From assembly GCA_021904315.1 (NCBI GenBank), contig CM038907.1, forward strand, positions 16,933,223-16,997,222: 64,000 nt of DNA. The letters are read 5' to 3'. This document shows positions 1-13,245 of this stretch, one piece after another. Both the position numbers and the translations under genes were made by a program. The notes beneath the pieces were generated by a model. The model did not search any database, was not told the origin of the DNA, and saw nothing but the letters and a program-made list of their open reading frames with translations. Source of the stretch: Sphagnum magellanicum (taxonomy: Eukaryota; Streptophyta; Sphagnopsida; Sphagnales; Sphagnaceae). How positions within the stretch are numbered: the first letter of the stretch is position 1; each line of letters starts with the position of its first letter.

Positions 1-1159
1 CCAGACATACTCACATTTTCACCTTGACCCATTATGCTTATATCAGTTAATGTGTCTCCAATATCTAGATCCAACACTCCCTTGTCTCCATGTACGCAAT
101 GAGAGCTCTGTTATGGTGCCCTTACAATCATGGAGTTCAAGGCAAAATGAAAGAGTACAACACAGATGTCATGAGTCAAAGAGAGTGGTGAAGAGCTAAA
201 CTTTGACAAGAAGTACAAAAGAACCAAGAGAAGCTCTCAAAAGTCCCTACCCTACAGGTCCACCGATCTTGTCAACCGATAGGCAACATTAGGGTGCTGA
301 ATCAGATAACTAAAACAAAAGTCATGTAGTCTTCAGACATTTAAGCATGCAGCAAATCACCTTAAGTGCCTGATCAACTGGCCAACTGTACCCATTAGTT
401 AGCAATGTGTGAACATAAAGGACCATGCTCAGTGAGACAGAATTTAGCTGCATCTACAGGCTGTAGATCCTAAGCTCCATCTGTGTCAAGAAATCGCTAC
501 ATCTATTAGGTAATTCTGATGTGATGGTCATTCAGTAGCCTAACTTCTCAATATCCAAAGATTCAGCTATGCAGGACAAGACTCTTATGAACTACACAAA
601 CCACAAGAATATCTAAGTTTCTCTAATCCTGAGATATCCTTGTGTATCATCATCCATGTCCATACTGATGACAGAAAAGAGTGCTGCAGAAAAGTTTACA
701 CAAAGAACAAGAAACAAAGACACATACCCCTGAATCTTCCAAACACAATTGAGTGGGTGGGGTCCCCACCATCAACCCCTTCTTTGGATTCCAGAACATG
801 TTTTTTCAGCTACAGCAAACAGTTAGTTGCACTTTGCAACAGTTGTGTACAGTGAACAACAAACCACACTTCCACCCAAAACTCTCCTAGGATTTGGAAG
901 GCTCCTAGGTTTCTAAAATTTGGAAACAAAAAAACACAAGATGAAGTACTGATCCTCCCCTCTTCCCCCCCCCCCCCCCCCCACACTCCGAATCAGAGCA
1001 ATCTCGACTACTACGCTATTCTCCTGACAGATCCCTAAACCCTAAAGAGCTGGGCCAAATCTCGTATACCCAAAAATGCCCTTGAAACTGCCACTTGACA
1101 AACGGAAAAAATCACGGAAGAGAGACACAGACACACAGAGAAAGAGAAAGAGCATAGAC
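1..1159. other. No recognisable gene; probable intron or flank of the 1.4-kb gene
   Basis: No convincing coding exon was found on either strand. A run of about 16 C residues lies at 967-982. If the exon at 1160-1410 is real, this stretch is probably its first intron. Confidence 0.4.
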
Positions 1160-1410
1160 CTGGGGGCTTTATCCCCTGAGCTTCCCCCCTTCTTGGCCTG
1201 CGCTTGCACCTCAAATTTCTTCGTCTTCAGGTTCCTTTGTCGCCCACTCCATACATGATCACCACCACGACCACCACTACCAGCTGCTGTTTTCCGTCGT
1301 CCCCCGAATCTCACGCCACTTCCGTCCCAAAGCTTCTTCTTCACACACAAGGAACGATCTACGAACGACGAGGCATAAAACTTGGGGATCGCAATTACAA
1401 CACTCGCCAT
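1160..1410 (-). CDS. First exon of a probable plastid-targeted protein (partial)
   Basis: The exon opens with ATG at 1410 (MASVVIAIPK...) and stays open for 83 codons to a good donor, CCCAG|GTCTATG, at 1160/1159. The predicted N-terminus is rich in Ser, Arg, Lys and Gly, nearly free of acidic residues, and ends in an alternating VQAQAKKGG stretch. This is what a chloroplast transit peptide followed by its processing region usually looks like. No second exon could be recognised between 1 and 1159, so the rest either lies beyond the left edge or is too short to see. The tail resembles the pre-mature region of several small thylakoid-associated proteins, but I cannot assign a family. Upstream, on its 5' side, lies a GA-rich (minus strand) minisatellite that could form part of its promoter. 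Confidence 0.45.
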
Positions 1411-1738
1411 CACGAGACTTACAAATCAAACACAATTTCTGCGCCTCCCCTCCTCCCTTCCGCTCCCCTCTCCTCTCTCTCTCGAACACCCCCAAAAAGA
1501 GCGACTTTTCACACGGAATGCATGTCAAATTGTATGCAGCTGATAAATATCAACTTGTCAAGGATTCTGGTGCTTGCGTGTGGGAGGAGCCGCCACAATT
1601 CCGCGACTGTTCAGATCTCCCGCGTGGCCTTATGGGGGCGGGGGAGGGGGGGCAGGAAGAGCTCGCATCACTCTTCCCAACTGCAGAAACGCATAGAAAT
1701 GAATCCATTTTGTGCTGCAGCGTGTAAGAGAGGATCTC

Positions 1739-2556
1739 TTGCCCCCAGTTTTCTCTCTCTCTCTCTCTCTCTCTCTAGGGAGCTTGGTTTTGGAGCTGTC
1801 TAATTTGGCCCCCAGTTTTCTCTCTCTCTTCTCTTTCTCTTTCTCTCTCTTTCTAGGGAGCTTGGTTTTGGAGCTGTCTGATTTGGCCCCCAGTTCTCTC
1901 TCTCTCTTCTCTTTCTCTTTTTCTCTCTCTCTCTCTCTTTCTAGGGAGCTTGGTTTTAGAGCTGTCTGATTTGGCCCCCAGTTCTCTCTCTCTCTTCTCT
2001 TTCTCTCCCTCTCTCTCTCTTTTTGTAGGGAGCTTGGTTTTGGAGCTGTCTAATTTGGCCCCCAGTTTTCTCTCTCTCTTCTCTTTCTCTTTCTCTCTCT
2101 TTCTAGGGAGCTTGGTTTTGGAGCTTTTTGATTTGGCCCCCAGTTTTCTCTCTCTCTCTCTTCCCTTTCTTTCTCTCGCTTTCTAGGGAGCTTGGTTTTG
2201 GAGCTGTCTGATTTGGCCCCCACTTTCCTCTCTCTCTCTTCTCTTTCTCTTTCTTTCTCCTCTTTCTAGGGAGCTTGCTTTTGGAGCTGTCCGATTTGGC
2301 CCCCAGTTTCCTCCCTCTCTTCTCTTTCTCTTTCTCTCTCTTTCTAGGTAGCTTGGTTTGAAGCTGTCTGATTTGGCCCCCAGTTTCCTCTCTCTCTTCT
2401 CTTTCTCTTTCTTTCTCTCTCTTTCTAGGGAGCTTGGTTTGGGAGCTGTCTGATTTGGCCCCCAGTTTTTTCTATCTCTCTCTTCTCTTTCTTTCTCTCT
2501 CTCTCTCTCTTTCTAGGGAGTTTGGTTTAGGAGCCGTCTGATTTGGGCCCCAGTTT
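1739..2556 (+). repeat. Minisatellite, about 10 units of 78-88 bp, with splice-acceptor-like units
   Basis: Units restart with GGGAGCTTGG at about 1778, 1856, 1944, 2028, 2106, 2186, 2269, 2347 (variant GGTAGCTTGG), 2428 and 2516. Each unit has a conserved part (GGGAGCTTGGTTTTGGAGCT, then GTCTGATTTGGCCCCCAGTT) followed by a variable CT-rich tract ending in TTTCTAG. Length differences come almost entirely from the CT tract, as expected of slippage. Long open frames across it (LSLSLSRELGF-like) are by-products of the repeat and not genes. On the minus strand the tracts are GA repeats, upstream of the exon starting at 1410. Confidence 0.9.
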
Positions 2557-5500
2557 CTGCAACAGAACAATAATAATAGTATATGAGGGCTTTTAACAGG
2601 GACCTCCAAAACAACGTCAACAACTACACTCTTATTGGCCACAGAAGGTTCTTTTCTTCACACCAAGACTGGCACACGCCTTCTTTTATTCCAAGCCCCT
2701 CTACACTTCGTGTGTAGGCACTCTATGCTCTTAATATAGTAAAGCTTACAGGGACAAAATTCCTACTGTGTCTCGCTGGAGGCCACGTCATCACTTTGGA
2801 ATTTGAAGGCCACAGTGAACTAACAGCACCCACCACCCTGATGGATGGATGGATGGATGGATGGATGGTAAGTGGTCAGCAAACAGTTTTCTGTCGGGTT
2901 CCAGTTCCCTCGTTAACCATGGATGGTGGTTAGCTCAGTTGCTTTTTTTTTTAAACTTACTAACAACCCACAAGCAAGCAGGTTGTTAGTAGGTAAGGTA
3001 GTGAAAAAGAGTCCTTACCTATGTATAAACCATCTACTTACTTAGTGTAGTTACCTAGTTTCCTACCTACCTGCCTATATATGAGACCTATTTCCTATGG
3101 AATTGGTTACCACGGTGAAACCAACTATTAACTCAGTTGAGGTTCATCCATAACTGAGTAATAATGGGCATCCAGTGGATGGACGGTGTGCTGGTGGATG
3201 CTGGTTCACTCTGACTGGTTGTTTGGACTCTTTAAAACTTTAACTAAGCTTTTTATATTCTTTGACCCAATATTTGTTGATTTTAATGGAAGTTCAACTC
3301 TTTTTTTTTTTTTTTTGGGTCTATTTAAAAACTATTTAAACTTGATATGTAGATGCAAGTGTGATAATTCAAGTCATATTTTCATAACATTTAATATAAA
3401 TCAATAAAAAAAAAACCTAAAGAAAGAAGGAACAATATTGTTATAACATATCATGGCATAAGTGCCCAAACATATTTAGCTTAATTGGTTGAATAACATG
3501 GAAGGTAGGGTGCTCCATGATGGTACTAGTTTTAAGCTTTAATGTAATTTTGGTTTAGTCAAGATGAAAGGTAACTATGTAATTAACAAATATTTGTCGA
3601 TAATTGCACAAAAGACATTCAATAGTTATTTCATTTTTTTTTGGGAGCTTCATGTATCATGAGGCTTCCAATGGGTTTAATTATCCTTACAATAAAATTA
3701 TTTTTATCCTTTCAATGAAATTTATAAAAAGAATTTTCATTTTAAAACTTGTTACTATTCTATTCGAATGTATATTTCAAAAGACAACATTGACAAGATT
3801 TCAACCATTACAAATGTCAATAACACCCCCTCCCCTTTTCACATGACTTGTAAATTGTTAATCTTGACATGGTTTGGAATTATTCTTTTCATGTTGACTC
3901 AAATGATTATGTTTTGTTTTTGCATGAGTATTCATGGGTGTTATCTAATATGTCCAAGGTTAAATCGGGGTTTGGTTTTTCTTATTGTCTATGGTAAAAC
4001 ATTATTATTCTTGTTTACCAATTTTATTTTTTTTTTGGTTCATTTAAAGTTCTTTGGACAAATGAAGTTGGGCCACTAATGTTTAATGATAATGATGAAA
4101 TTGACATTTTATCCTTTGAAAACTAATTATTAAAAAAATTCATAGTCATTTTATTGTTCATGTTTAACTTTATTTTGACCAACCTATATTGACATCTAAG
4201 CATGATTTTTATTTCAAATAAAAAAAATTTGTATATATGAAATTAAAAACAGAGCATATTAAATAAAATTTGTCAACATAGTCTAAATTTTGACCTTACA
4301 ATTTAACTTCAAGCTATTAACTTATTTATGTTTAAAAAAAGTTTATTATTTTTGTAGATTGCATTTGTAAATTTCTCATAAAGTTTGATATGTACATCAT
4401 AAACTTAGCATCTCATGATTTAATAATAAAAATCGTGCAAAATTCGTTCATTTATAATTTTTACATTTCACACATTAATATCATGTATTGAAAACATATT
4501 TAACACACAAATTTATAAGAAGATTGTGAAATTCATTTATTTATAGGTTTGTACTTCATTTAATAACACATTTATTCATGTGTCAAACATGCTTTCAATG
4601 CATGATATTCATGTATAAAATATACAAACTTATAGATGAACAAACTTCACATGATTTTTATTATTTATTGCATGATAATTTTGTGATGTAAAAATTTTCA
4701 TGTTAACTTTCTTGCCCTTTTTATGACATTCATCACAAACTTCCCATACCATGATTTGGTAATGGAAATCATTTGAAATTTATTTTTTCATGGATTGATA
4801 CTTTTTTGCACATAGATGTTGTCTATTTAAAACACATAAGTAGGATGAAAATTTTGTCTTTTCATTTCACACTTTTCTAAACAAAGATTTAGCTACCAAT
4901 TACATAATTATTATTTTTTGTATTATTAACAGTTTCAAGGATTGAAATGATGTATTTTTAATACATAATCACATTACAGACTTCTTGGTACATGACTTTA
5001 AAATAATATTTGTGTGAAATATATTTTTTCATAGATTCAAGCATGGATGTCATGTGTTTAAAACATGTATGAACTAAATATAAGTAAGATGCAAAATTTT
5101 ACTATGCAAACAAATGTAAAATTCTCAACATCAATGTTATGTCTTATAAAAGACCAATACTCCAAGACTCGAGTGGTTGTGAAGTCACTTCAAAAACAAT
5201 TATATGATAATTAGATCAATGGAAGTTATCATGTGGTAGTTTATGGTGCACCCTACCTCACATCTACTTTCTAGGGTAGAAACAAAATTCTTGAAGTTTT
5301 GAGTTTGACTTCTTAATGAACACCGCAAGACTATTTCATCATGTATTATATGTCATAAGAAAGAATCGAATGCATCTTGCAACTATATTAACAGGTCAGG
5401 TTTCTTGAAATAATGATCTTCAACTTTTTGAGTTCTTTCAAAGTTTTGTAAAAATGCAAAACACTTCAAGGCTTTTTGCTTTGTATTTGAACACACCTTG

Positions 5501-6833
5501 CATGGAAAATCTTTTCATGAATTGAAGAAGCCTTCCATTAATCAAATGTAAACCTTTTGCCAATTGCATTAAAAACCCTTTCACGCTTTATGCTATGGAA
5601 GGCCTGCTTCTCATGAGCCTTTCCTAATTCTTGGGCCTACACCTTCAAGCTATCACCCTAGTGGCCACAACCATCAATTATGGGAGGCCCTTCGGGTGTA
5701 CACTTTATATACCTTTTGATGCATCCAACATAAGTCCTACTATCAACAGGATTATGTGACCTAGCACCCGCAAGTGCACCATCCATAGGAATCCTGTAAA
5801 GACCTCGCAAAATTTCTCTAGTATAGTTTGAGGGTGCATTACAACTCGTAAATTATCCTACACAAATCTCCACAACATTGTTTTGAAAGTTGACATGACA
5901 ATGAGTGCTTTGACTTCAACTAAACCTAATCAATCTAACTGATGCTGAGTACTGACTACAGTCTCAAGTTGAAGTGGAGAAAATATGAAGAAATATCCAC
6001 TTGGCTGGAAACAAACTCGATTCTAGAAACATGAAGACTCCAAGGGAACAGTTCTCAAGGGACTTGCCTTAATTATGAATAGCTGTACATCAAGACATTG
6101 GTATTGAGACAGTAAAAAGTGTTCTGAAAGTCAACTGCAAAGATCCAAGAGATGAAAAAAATTCTTTCAAGTTACATGGTCACCACACTTCAGACAATTG
6201 CACTGTAACTAAACATTTGTTGACGAGCTTCTGAGATGCATAAAAATTTGTCAGTTTGGAACTCCTCCAGCGAACATTGATTCTTCAAAGCTCAAAGACT
6301 TGGAAAGCTCAGGAATACTGCTTCAAGCAGCTCTCTGCAAGTGCAGGAGCAGTGCACAATGCATTAGCAGGCAGTTTTAATACTTTCCTATTAGAGCTCA
6401 TATACTAAACTACACAACAATGACAAAAACAAAAGTTTGTACAATCCCAAGTTTTAATCTTACTCTCTTGCACACTAGGGGAGGAATCTCAAACATCAAG
6501 ACTGCTAGTCAGGTCTGCAATATTGTAACCATATGGAGTAGATATGTCTAGACATGTCAAATCTGTCAAACTGCTCTATGCTGCAAGAGTTGAAGAAGTT
6601 GCAAAGAATTTTCAGGATCAAATTCCACAACTAGCATGACCAGAGGTTTCCCATCACTCACTACAGATACACTTGGAAAGGACCAGAAAAGTGGTGGTAA
6701 CATCCAATACAGGGTTTATTTGCCTGAAACATTACTGGTCCTTTTTGTGTGGATACAGTTTCCATCAGTCATCAGCAAGAAATGAGTATTTGCAGAACGC
6801 GTCAGCTTCCAAAGTCTTAAGAAATTACCCAGG
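2557..6833. other. Intergenic, AT-rich from about 3.2 kb, with degenerate repeats
   Basis: A (GATG)n microsatellite lies near 2840-2867. From about 3200 to 5150 the sequence is strongly AT-rich with poly-T and poly-A runs. A loosely repeated block recurs near 4391, 4736 and 4976: 'ca(t/c)aaactt...catgattt' followed by a poly-T stretch and 'aaaacata'. It looks like an old, degenerate local duplication. No gene was recognised. The 3' untranslated region of the methyltransferase gene presumably occupies the last few hundred bases. Confidence 0.6.
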
Positions 6834-9800
6834 TCAACGTATCTTAGCTTTCTTCACTGGTTCCTTCACGACTTGAAAACCTCGAGCAATGCGCTGGGAA
6901 AAACCAAGTTGTGAATCCAGAAGGTTCTCTATTTGCTTTGATTCAAATGTCAGAGCTCTAACAACAGCTTCATCTCCTTTACTTCGGCCGTTATGTGACA
7001 AAGTTCCAGGTATATGATGCCCAGAAACCCCTCTTGAGACTACAAGGCAAACATTTCCCTGCAATGGAACTGCTACCGTAAATGCAATTCCAGTTCTTGA
7101 TGAATCATATGTTGTATCTCCATGAAAATCTGAATCTGAATTGAGCAATGCATCCCTGACAAAGTACCAACTGACAGGTGAGACATTGGAATGGTGAACC
7201 CATTTTTGCAATATGGCTCTTCAAGACATCTGCCTTGGACAACCAACAACAAAAGAGGCAGATCTCACCTTGTTCAGCAAGGCTACCAAACAAAGTAGTA
7301 ACAGCAGTTCTGCACTGACATGGAAATGCTAGCTGCAAAAATGTGATAAATATAACAAAACTACTGCCCCAATACAATTAAAAGACACAGCTTTGTTGAG
7401 AATTGGGCCCACATCCACAACTAATAATTTTCACAAGCAGAAGGCCCACATCTGTCTTTCAGAACCCTCACTTTGTTCAACTGTAAAGAGGCAACAGCCA
7501 GCAGTCAAAAAACCTTTTAACAGGGACCTTGAGGACAGTACTGACCGATAATTCAAGCAGGCTTCTTGCACTTTGCTGCCCAGTGGCAATTGAGGGTCAA
7601 AGCCTGGCCCATACTGTCCAGAAAGTCTCTCCAATAATGATGGAAAAGGTGCATCACTATGCAAGTTGACCTGCATTCAATTGTCAGATGACTACTTATA
7701 CTCAAATATTGCTGCAAGAGGGGAAAGAAAATGCAACATTGTGATTAAAAAAAAAAATGAACCTGATTGGAACAGGGTCAAACAGACTCAAGATCATAGC
7801 CCTTGCCATGATGTCCACAATGAATACTACATAATGAAACATCTGTCACCAAGAATTTTTCAAAATGAGGGCTCCAAAACATTCAATGATGTTGCTTACC
7901 ACGACAGTGCCATGATGAGGATGCAGAAGGTGACTCAGAGCTGTTAAGAAGGGTCCTTCTCTGCACCATAGTTTCAATGGTACAGTATCATGCCCATCAT
8001 AGGCATCTACAAACACCATGTCATAGTAACCTGAAATTTGCCCCATGCCATGGTTCAAAACAAAATCCTCACCATCACCCTCATATACCACCATATTTCT
8101 CAGTGTGCTGCCCCATAGAACCTCCTCGTGGGGATCAGGCCCTCTCTGGCAGCATGATAAACCTGGTAATGTAGAATTTCCAGTTCTGTTTCTTACCCCC
8201 TGATCAACACCAATCTTGGATCCTGTGCAAGATGCACCAGAATTTGGGTGTAACAGTGTTTGTTGCTTGGAAATACTATTGGTTTCTCCAGAAAATGGTT
8301 GTCCATTGGAATACATATGCCCAGAATGCACTGATTGAGCTGCTGTGACCTGAGGTGTTGATGACTGCTTTCCTATTTGGTGGCGTTTGGGCAAAGGACC
8401 TCCATAGCATGGAGGAAAACCCATGGCCTCTGTCGCTGCCTCTATAACTGTATGATCAATCTCAACCACTTCCACCATTGCACCTTTATGCCCACAATCA
8501 CCATCATTTACTGTGAGCAGAGATTGGAACTGATAAAGTTGGATAGGTGATTGAATGAGGAAGCCTACACTATTTGTTAGTTAGGGTGTTGGAGCAGAAA
8601 ACATGGACATACCTGAAGACATAGAATGGGATATCATAACAAACCAAAACTAAAACTGAGTGGAAACAGGACTAAAATGTGCTTTAAAAAAAGGCCTGAT
8701 ATCTAAGATTGATTACCTGGATATTGTTGGAAAACCAAAGAGATTCTGAGAGTAAAGAATGGAGTGGATGTCACAATTTGAACACCATTCTTAACAGTAG
8801 TAGATGGAGGCTCACCAGGTAAGTTGTGGGCAAGGAAAAGTGGAAGACTTCCACCACCAAGTCCCACACACAAAACCCGCATCTTTGTTGTTCCATTTGC
8901 AACCTGCTCAATTTTCAGGCCTCCGAGGCTCACTGTTGCCAGGCCCACTGAAAGCATGCTCTTTACATCTGCAAGCACATGTCATTTGCTGCAAATGTGA
9001 AAAAGTTTCCACATCAGGAACAGATCACCAACTAAACCTTGCAGAAAATATAGAAGAAAACTGGAATAACCAGATACTGTAAAGCTATGCATGCATAAAA
9101 CAATTACTATCAATCACTGCACTTACTTGCATGCTCAATAACTCTTGGATCAATCCTCAGCTGTAAAAAAGTTTTACCAAACGGTTACATTGAACTCACT
9201 CACAAAGGATACAAAATCCTCTGCACATACTCATCCATGGCCCATGTGGAGCTCTCTCCAGTTCAAGATGAATGCGACTGTGCAACAAAGGGTCCTTAAC
9301 AGTTCCACTCTCTATCTCAACAGACACTTTAATGATTAATGAAATCCACACTACACTGGAGAAACAATACTCACATTCAAATGCAACACAATTTGGTTGC
9401 TGCATGAAATAAAGTTGAGATGGGTCTCCATCTTTGGCAACCAGCATAACTTTTGCCACACTTTGGCGTGTCACAGTGTTGAAACGCAACACTCGCCACT
9501 CAAACCCCATCACCCGAAAAGCCTCATCATCTTTTCCTGCTTTCACTTCTCTCTCCCATCTTTGTTGCAGCTCCCTCTCTATGCTTGGCCAATTCTCTGG
9601 CCGCTTTTCCAATGCCACCAACAAGACCAGTAGATGAGCTTCATGATTTGATACTGTACACAACTGACATTTGACATCATACCATACAGCTTGAGTTTCA
9701 CACATACCATGAAGAAAAAAACAATAAAAAGTGAACAAGCTGAGGATCCTCTGTATGGGATAGTGAGACAGACCAAAATGCAATGCTAAACTTCAAACAG

Positions 9801-10047
9801 CATGTACCGGAGTAGAAGCCGTGTGTGAAGTAACTGTTATAACACCATTGTCCATGGTCGACTGCACTTCAAACACCACCAGACCAGCATCATGGCCCCA
9901 GCCACCCCCCTGGCTGCCCCACCATTCTGGTGAATACTTCCAGTCCCCTTCAACCTCACGAGCCCCCCTTGGTGCCTTTGTGCTCATCCCCTTCCTCAAT
10001 GCCCCTAAGTTCATCACCCTCAAATTCCTTGCTCCATACATCACCAT
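6834..10047 (-). CDS. Class I SAM-dependent methyltransferase, spermidine-synthase-like fold, six exons
   Basis: Exons (minus strand): 10047-9808, 9663-9375, 8968-8816, 8510-7900, 7670-7528, 7155-6834. Phases are consistent throughout and give about 585 residues. The start ATG at 10047 is preceded by an in-frame TAA. The SAM-binding glycine-rich motif I is VLCVGLGGGSLP (exon 3). The acidic residue that contacts the ribose lies in VEVVEIDHTVIEAA (exon 4), and a catalytic-core strand reads DMVFVDAYDG. The C-terminal exon (GIAFTVAVPLQGNVCLVVSRG, then a Lys/Arg-rich end) belongs to the same fold. Between the ribose-binding strand and the next core strand lies a low-complexity insertion of roughly 90 residues rich in Ser, Gly, Gln and Thr. 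The N-terminal part, with PEWWGSQGGGWGHDAG, resembles uncharacterised plant members of the family. Substrate unknown: fold similarity to spermidine synthase and METTL13-like enzymes does not fix it. Confidence 0.85.
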
Positions 10048-13000
10048 CTTTGCAGTGCCTGAAGGAGTTTATTGATTTCACATATATCAGAACACCAGCT
10101 GCAGTTGCTTTTTTGCAAGAATTGAAATCCCTGTTAGCTGGTGCATGCAATGTAATGGGAAGTTCTCAAAAGAATGGACAACTCAGCCAATTTCTCTCCA
10201 AAGTTTGAAAATATACTGTGATCCCAAAACAGGATCCTTAGAAATGGTACAGAATAGTTGACCTTGAAGGCAGATTGCACTGAAACCCATTTCACGTATT
10301 TTGAGCAATTTTGGTTGCCTTCTCCTCTGGACAGCACGAGGGACAAGTGAAGACTCCCAAACTGCTATCTCCTGTGAGAACCTGTTGCTTGCAAGTTCAT
10401 CCCTTTTCTGGCAAACCATTCAATGTATCAGAAGTTTCTGAAGGCAAGAAACTTAGAAAGAAGCACTTCATCAGACAGCTTTTTGCCATACCCAACCTCA
10501 AAATTGCTAAGGCCTCAACAGACATTGTGATGACATGGACTTAGTCAAGAGCTATCTTGCTTTCTGTTTGTTGTGATGATAGCTTGTCATTCCTACATTT
10601 TTATCCCTCCTGAAATATTTTCTGTTGATCCTCTCATTTTCATATCCTAGTTTGTTTGTTCAATCATGAACATGTCTCCACCATGAGTTTGTCTTCTTGA
10701 ATGTTCTGTATTTGCACAACTTTGCGGTGGGAATTTTGCTTATCCTTTGGCGGATGCTTTAACTTACATGCCCTGCCAGAAGCAAACTCCACCATCCTCC
10801 ATTTGCAATGCCTCTGTAGACGTCCAAGCAACAACTCTGTCCCCTCACTAGAATCACAACCAATGCAGTCTGTTTGGTGAGCTCCAGACAGACCTAAGAA
10901 ATTTAATCCACAGAAGAATGATAGCATTAAGAACCATGATGAACAGAAGGATAATGTCATTGTTAATGTACTCACTAGGTATGTGGAAACACAAAACCCT
11001 GTGAGTGAATCCCTTGCTCTTCTCTCTGAGCTGACTTGGGATGCACATATCCAAAACAATGTTCAAGCAAAGCGTCAGGCTTTGCGACCCAAGTGTCCAA
11101 GATCACAAACAAAGCAGCAAACACATCTGTGCAAACAACATTGCACAGAACTTCCTATCTTGTTGCTGTTGAAAACATGGATAAGGGGGAGGACTTAAAG
11201 GGCAACCTAAAAGGGGTGCCTGCCATTTGGTTCCAGATTTACAACCAAACTAGGGGCAGGATGTCTACATTCAAACATTAAGCAGAGGCAGATAGGGTAA
11301 GCAGAGTCTCAACTATCAATACTAAGTGTGCAGAGAAAAGAAAACAGTGTCTTGCTTCTATGCATCCAAAAGGAGGCCCTTTTTATGAAAGACTGTTTTA
11401 TGACATTCAATGCCACTTTTGCAATTGTCAAGGGTGAACCTAAAGCCTAAGCTCTAGCATTGCGGGAGTGCAATTTCTTGGTAGATCACACACACCCAGA
11501 GCTACCTACCAGACATACCTGGGATGACAACCTTGAAGGCCTCCAGCAATTATAACATAAAAATTCTCTGCTATGAAAGCAAGCACACCTGATTGTAGTC
11601 GATGAGTTTGACAGTTGGCTTGCCAGAGCATTCCAGGTTCAATCAGAGCCATGAGCTTCATTTGATCATTTTTCACTGCAGAAGAATGCAAATGGGCTGA
11701 TGAACTACAACATATGTAAATCTCATCTCAGCTCCAGAAGCAAGCTCATTTGATCTTATGTGACATTTTCTATACCCAGATTGCCGGACAGAAGCAGAAG
11801 ATTGCAAAGGTGACCATTCTGTCAGTTCCAACCAAACCAAACCAAACTGAAAAGAACAAGTGCACTTATAACCTTGTGAGTATACATGACAAAGTATCAG
11901 ACCATCACCTTCATCATGAATGGCAATTGCTAGCTGCCATTACTCCCCACTGACTTCATCAACTCCTGACAGTGGGTGTAGATAACTTTACAACAATCTG
12001 CTCAGAATTTCAGGCAAAAAAGTACAGAAAAGTCTGAATCCTGAATTTCTATCACATTTCTGGAAGCAGTTATGATAAGTAAGAAAGACTCAGTTATGAT
12101 TGTTGGCAAGCACTCAAGAGACAAAGCTCTTGCAGGAACATGAAGAGAAGAAATGCATGAACAGAATTTAGACATTTAAAATTCTCTTTTGCAGAGAATG
12201 AACTATTTCAGTTCTGATAATTGTTTGGTCACTGTGCCACGCTCACATTGTGAAGGTAAAAGGAGAAAATTGCTCACTCTTGTTTGCAATCACTCATCTT
12301 CCTCTCATGTCGAGACAAGGGTGACCAGTAATAGAACTATCTCCTCAAAACTGCAACCAGAATCATCTCCTACCATGTACAAATTCCTCAACCCCCCCCC
12401 TGTCCTCTGCCCACTTCCCAACATTGCTTGCTGTTTCTAAAGCTTGAAAACTACTAAGATGCCCTCTTTAAAAAGTTTAAACAACGAGAATCTCTCCCGC
12501 TCGAATTCTGAGCTCACAGCCAAGAACAAGACTTGCAGAAGAACACGATTGATAAATGTGAGTGCTAAACAAAAGATGTGACGAAGTATCTCTCTGGACA
12601 ATAGAACTTCGGCTAAGCTTCACTCGTCCCGGATCGATTCCCTCATCCAAAACACAAACCAAGTACCTAAAACGACCCCACAAACGCTTAGCAATCAAGA
12701 GGCTTCTGAAAAGACTTCTGGGCGCGGCACTCAAAGCGTCACAACCACCCCTACTTGCAAAGCGGCATAATGAGCTTAGAAAAGGCAAGAAGAAATCCCT
12801 CTTTGGGTCAGAAACACCCACCTCGGCGGTTGTGCTTGACTGAAAAAGGAAAGGTTCTTGAGGAGAATAGCCAACTAGTCGAAGGGAAGAAAAAGAAACC
12901 GGGATGTCGCGACAAGCTCCACGCACGCACAGGTAGCAGCGACATATTTATGCAGTAGCAGCCATTCAGAAGAGGAGCGCGTCAGGTGCTTACGCACGTG

Positions 13001-13245
13001 ATATCTGCGCAATGAGAGCAGATCGGGGAAGTTCGTAGGCATTGTGATTGGTAGCGAACGAGCCAGGGATGTGGCCTGCATGCACTTATCCAAATGGTGG
13101 GACTCACAGAAGAATTATCATCGTCATCACCTCCAAACGATTGTGATTGCAAGCACTTGTAGATTGCAATGGAGAGACGTCAGAAACCCTAGCCAGTCGT
13201 TCAAGATGCTGGGTGTCATTCGCGAGATCCTTTGGCGCGCATGAC
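10048..13245. other. Intergenic or 5' untranslated region of the methyltransferase gene
   Basis: No coding exon was recognised. The 12.5-13.1 kb part is richer in C and G than its surroundings, with open minus-strand frames (for example 12926-12477). It could be a promoter plus untranslated first exon for the minus-strand methyltransferase, whose coding start is at 10047. No splice evidence joins them. One copy of a dispersed repeat lies at about 11875-12070. Confidence 0.3.
11875..12070 (-). repeat. Dispersed ~200-bp repeat copy
   Basis: On the minus strand it reads GTGATAGAAATTCAGGATTC, then TTATCTACACCCACTG, GAGTTGATGAAGTCAGTGGG, CATGATGAAGGTGATGGTCT and GATACTTTGTCATGTATACTC. This is the same order as the copies in the acidic-gene intron. 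Confidence 0.8.

Noticed and set aside
1712-2186. Long open frames with LSLSLSRELGF repeats
   Set aside because: They are the translation of the CT-rich minisatellite and shift frame with tract length; not genes.
1739-2556. CRISPR-like regular repeat spacing
   Set aside because: The between-unit sequence is CT slippage rather than unique spacers, and the host is a nuclear plant genome.
9127-9161. Possible extra methyltransferase exon (LRIDPRVIEHA)
   Set aside because: It has splice-like borders, but no phase lets it join without a stop. Direct splicing from 9375 to 8968 restores a codon (Tyr) and family-like sequence.
12477-12926. 149-codon minus-strand frame
   Set aside because: No domain and no neighbouring exons; its richer GC content explains the lack of stops. 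More likely promoter or untranslated sequence.
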